From NCBI GenBank assembly GCA_003229735.1, contig QIFI01000072.1:1-7455 (forward strand): a stretch of DNA of 7,455 nucleotides, given 5' to 3'. Origin of the DNA: Candidatus Anderseniibacteriota bacterium (GTDB lineage Bacteria; Patescibacteriota; Andersenbacteria; UBA10190). Of this stretch, positions 5,998-7,455 are shown in pieces. The notes under the pieces are model-generated. The model saw nothing but the letters and a program-made list of their open reading frames with translations, did no database searches and was not told the DNA's origin. The translations under genes and the position numbers were made by a program. Each line of letters begins with the position of its first letter. Position 1 is the stretch's first letter.

Positions 5998-6003
5998 ACT
6001 ATA
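5998..6003 (-). promoter_or_regulatory. Candidate -10 element for the 234-residue protein gene
   Basis: TATAGT on the minus strand lies exactly 6 bases before the ATG at 5991, the same spacing as TATACT at 861-866 before the secreted coiled-coil gene. No convincing -35 is present. If real, it implies a leaderless message separate from the upstream genes. Confidence 0.25.
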
Positions 6004-6027
6004 TTAAGGTATGTCTTGAGAGGTTTA

Positions 6028-6627
6028 TCACTTACTATCCCGCTCTACCTGAAGATTTTCAAGTGACTTCTCAACTGCAATTACCTGTTGATTTAAATCA
6101 CTAAAAGGGACATCTAACTTTTTCACTTTTTCCAACGTATCTCTTAATTCATCCAACGAACTTTTAATTTGTGAGGATAAATCTTTAAGCTTATCTATCT
6201 TTCCTGACTTCGCATTTTCTTGTTCAAGGTCTGTAATAAGGGATTCAGTAAGGTCAAGATATGGTTGAAGTTGGCTGGTGATTTTTTTGTCAACTTCGTC
6301 TATGCCTCTTTGCAGTGCTCCAACACCCTCTGTTCCTATCTCGGCAAATGATTGGCCGTCTACTTCGGGGTTATCTGAAAATCCTTCTTCGATGAGAGCA
6401 GCGTTTTTTCTACGCTCCTCCGCAAATCGCTTGGGCAACATTCCTAATTCAACAAGTTCATCTAGTCTTTCGTTGCACGCAGCTGTAAATAATCTTTGTC
6501 GCGGTGATGCTTCTTTCAGAGAGTTAGACTCTTGCGGTGTTTGAGAAGTACTTGAATTCTGCTCGTCTGGCTGATGGTCAATATCAGGATGTTGAGGCTG
6601 AAAACGACGCTCAAAATTTTCTGACAT
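6028..6627 (-). CDS. Unrecognised 199-residue coiled-coil protein
   Basis: No family is recognised. Residues 1-42 are disordered in style, rich in Gln, Pro, Ser and Asp (FQPQHPDIDHQP, then a Ser/Thr/Gln run). Residues 43-82 form a charged helix (RQRLFTAACNERLDELVELG) containing the only cysteine, C51. After a short loop around GFSDNPEVDGQSF, residues about 100-195 show heptad-like Leu/Ile spacing, for example KIDKLKDLSSQIKSSLDELR (143-162), typical of coiled coil. There is no signal peptide or membrane helix, so a cytoplasmic scaffold or partner role is possible. The gene ends TGA TAA, a double stop. G+C is visibly lower than in the genes to the left. Its first residues resemble those of the next gene (MS.E.F....QPQ). 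Gaps to both neighbours are 36 bases, which suggests an operon. Confidence 0.82.
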   Translation of the reverse strand: MSENFERRFQPQHPDIDHQPDEQNSSTSQTPQESNSLKEASPRQRLFTAACNERLDELVELGMLPKRFAEERRKNAALIEEGFSDNPEVDGQSFAEIGTEGVGALQRGIDEVDKKITSQLQPYLDLTESLITDLEQENAKSGKIDKLKDLSSQIKSSLDELRDTLEKVKKLDVPFSDLNQQVIAVEKSLENLQVERDSK

Positions 6628-6643
6628 AATTATGCTTGCATAT

Positions 6644-6666
6644 TAATAAGTACCATATGGTTATTA
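6644..6666. repeat. Imperfect inverted repeat at the end of the acidic coiled-coil gene
   Basis: TAATA (6644-6648) and TATTA (6662-6666) flank the perfect 10-base palindrome ACCATATGGT (6652-6661), with an unpaired AGT on one side. The right arm includes the stop codon complement of the upstream gene. It is AT-rich with almost no loop, so it is an unlikely terminator; a binding site or chance are alternatives. Confidence 0.3.
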
Positions 6667-7455
6667 GCTGGCACTTCCGACTAAATTATCTACATCATCC
6701 AGTTCATCAACGGAACTACCAGACTGATCTTCTTGAATACCAGGATCCGTATCGGACACGTCAGAAATTTGACTCATAGTTATTTCCACATTAGTGAGAC
6801 GCTCTTCCATTATTCGCTCTCCGTTATCCATAGCTGCAAATATCTGCTCAAATGAAGATTCAATCTTATCTATCTGCTGGTGTGATATAGATTCGGCGGG
6901 CATTGATCGGAGACGTGTTTGTAAATTCTCGCTACTAGCATCGTTCATGCTCCGGATATTATTGAGGAGTTCATGGACGCGGTCATTAGTAGCATCAAGT
7001 TGTGCCAATCCTTCATCGCTAACAAGATGAGAGTACTGCCCTTTTAGGGTTGCCAATTTTGTTTTTGCCTGGTCAAAGATACTATTGTAGCGCTGTTCAA
7101 ATTGAGTCATTCGCTCATTTGCAGTTTCGTAGCGTTCGCCGGTTCGCTCAGCGAGCTGCTCTATCCTTCGTCGCTTTTCTTCGGATTCACTGTCTTGATC
7201 GCCGTGCTCTGCTGCTGCCTGGACATTTTCATTTTCTGGGACCTCAACATCCTTGTCATCAATGATTTCTGGGTCGCCTTGTTGGATGCTTTCCTCTAAG
7301 GCTTCATTTGGTGAATTGTCGAATTCAGATTCTTTCTCAAAATCTTCCACGCTAGTAGGCAACTCTATTTCAATGATATCTGGTTTGGCTTCAGATAATC
7401 CTTCTGCACCGGTATTACTTTCAAGGTCCGTGTTGTCAAAAGATCCACTATCAAC
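6664..7455 (-). CDS. Unrecognised acidic coiled-coil protein (5' end outside window)
   Basis: The frame is open from the right edge to the TAA at 6664-6666, 263 codons. A TTG at 7360-7362 could be read as a start, but 31 further in-frame codons without a stop lie upstream, in the same acidic style (VDSGSFDNTDLESNTGAEGL), so that TTG is most likely an internal leucine and the true start lies outside the window. The first roughly 90 visible residues are strongly acidic and probably disordered. A basic patch, EEKRRRIEQL, opens a helical or coiled-coil region that runs to about 45 residues from the end (ERYETANERMTQFEQRYNSI, later IDKIESSFEQIFAAMDNGER). The last 30-40 residues are again Asp/Ser-rich. 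No membrane helix, cysteine or enzymatic motif is seen. It is probably the first visible gene of the right-hand trio; function unknown. Confidence 0.82.
   Translation of the reverse strand, partial: VDSGSFDNTDLESNTGAEGLSEAKPDIIEIELPTSVEDFEKESEFDNSPNEALEESIQQGDPEIIDDKDVEVPENENVQAAAEHGDQDSESEEKRRRIEQLAERTGERYETANERMTQFEQRYNSIFDQAKTKLATLKGQYSHLVSDEGLAQLDATNDRVHELLNNIRSMNDASSENLQTRLRSMPAESISHQQIDKIESSFEQIFAAMDNGERIMEERLTNVEITMSQISDVSDTDPGIQEDQSGSSVDELDDVDNLVGSAS

Noticed and set aside
6028..6033. Alternative genetic code with TGA read as an amino acid
   Set aside because: The one TGA stop is followed directly by TAA in frame, so it is uninformative, and Trp codons checked in rmuC and its upstream neighbour are TGG; the standard bacterial code explains all genes.
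7360..7362. TTG as start of the acidic coiled-coil gene
   Set aside because: Open frame and matching composition continue upstream to the window edge, so it is most likely an internal codon.
6028..7455. Toxin-antitoxin, secretion or phage tail module in the right-hand genes
   Set aside because: Coiled-coil and acidic disordered sequence alone is not evidence; no toxin, secretion or phage motif is visible.

Overview
This window most resembles a chromosomal segment of a Candidate Phyla Radiation (Patescibacteria) bacterium. That placement is an inference. It rests on the mix of recognisable genes (lexA, rmuC, a coiled-coil envelope hydrolase-type protein) with unnamed proteins whose style I associate with CPR genomes. 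It also rests on two kinds of low-complexity intergenic repeat (AGTAGTTTGTAGT units and an AAATTTT array beside TGACTAA motifs) and on the near absence of Shine-Dalgarno sequences. Tryptophan codons checked in rmuC and its upstream neighbour are TGG, so there is no sign of TGA being read as Trp. No tRNA, rRNA, CRISPR, transposase or phage structural gene is visible, and no stretch over 300 bases lacks a gene.

Layout. Bases 1-854 (minus) hold the 5' part of a secreted coiled-coil protein of the PcsB/EnvC/CwlO type; the gene runs off the left edge. A 133-base divergent intergenic region carries tandem 14-base repeats and a candidate LexA operator. lexA (988-1605, plus) follows and ends next to a second block of the same repeat. 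Convergent to it is a tight minus-strand operon, in transcription order: a 515-residue multi-span membrane protein (5161-3614), a 294-residue membrane-anchored protein (3583-2699) and rmuC (2688-1651). Upstream is a 125-base AT-rich spacer with the AAATTTT array. Then come three more minus-strand genes in transcription order: an acidic coiled-coil protein reading in from beyond the right edge (7455-6664), a 199-residue coiled-coil protein (6627-6028) and a 234-residue protein with a possible GNAT-like tail (5991-5287). Both gaps between these three genes are 36 bases.

How it may work together. LexA (SOS repressor with intact self-cleavage residues) and RmuC (membrane-anchored nuclease-fold protein linked to recombination) put two DNA-maintenance genes next to each other, but they are convergent and no shared operator is visible. 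The 5161-1651 operon joins RmuC to two membrane proteins, so its products probably sit together at the cytoplasmic membrane. The right-hand trio is unrecognised. Its two upstream members are lower in G+C than the rest of the window and may have a different history. I do not see clear evidence of a new defence or mobile system; the best leads are the unnamed membrane operon, the right-hand trio, the repeat blocks around lexA and the start-site architecture.
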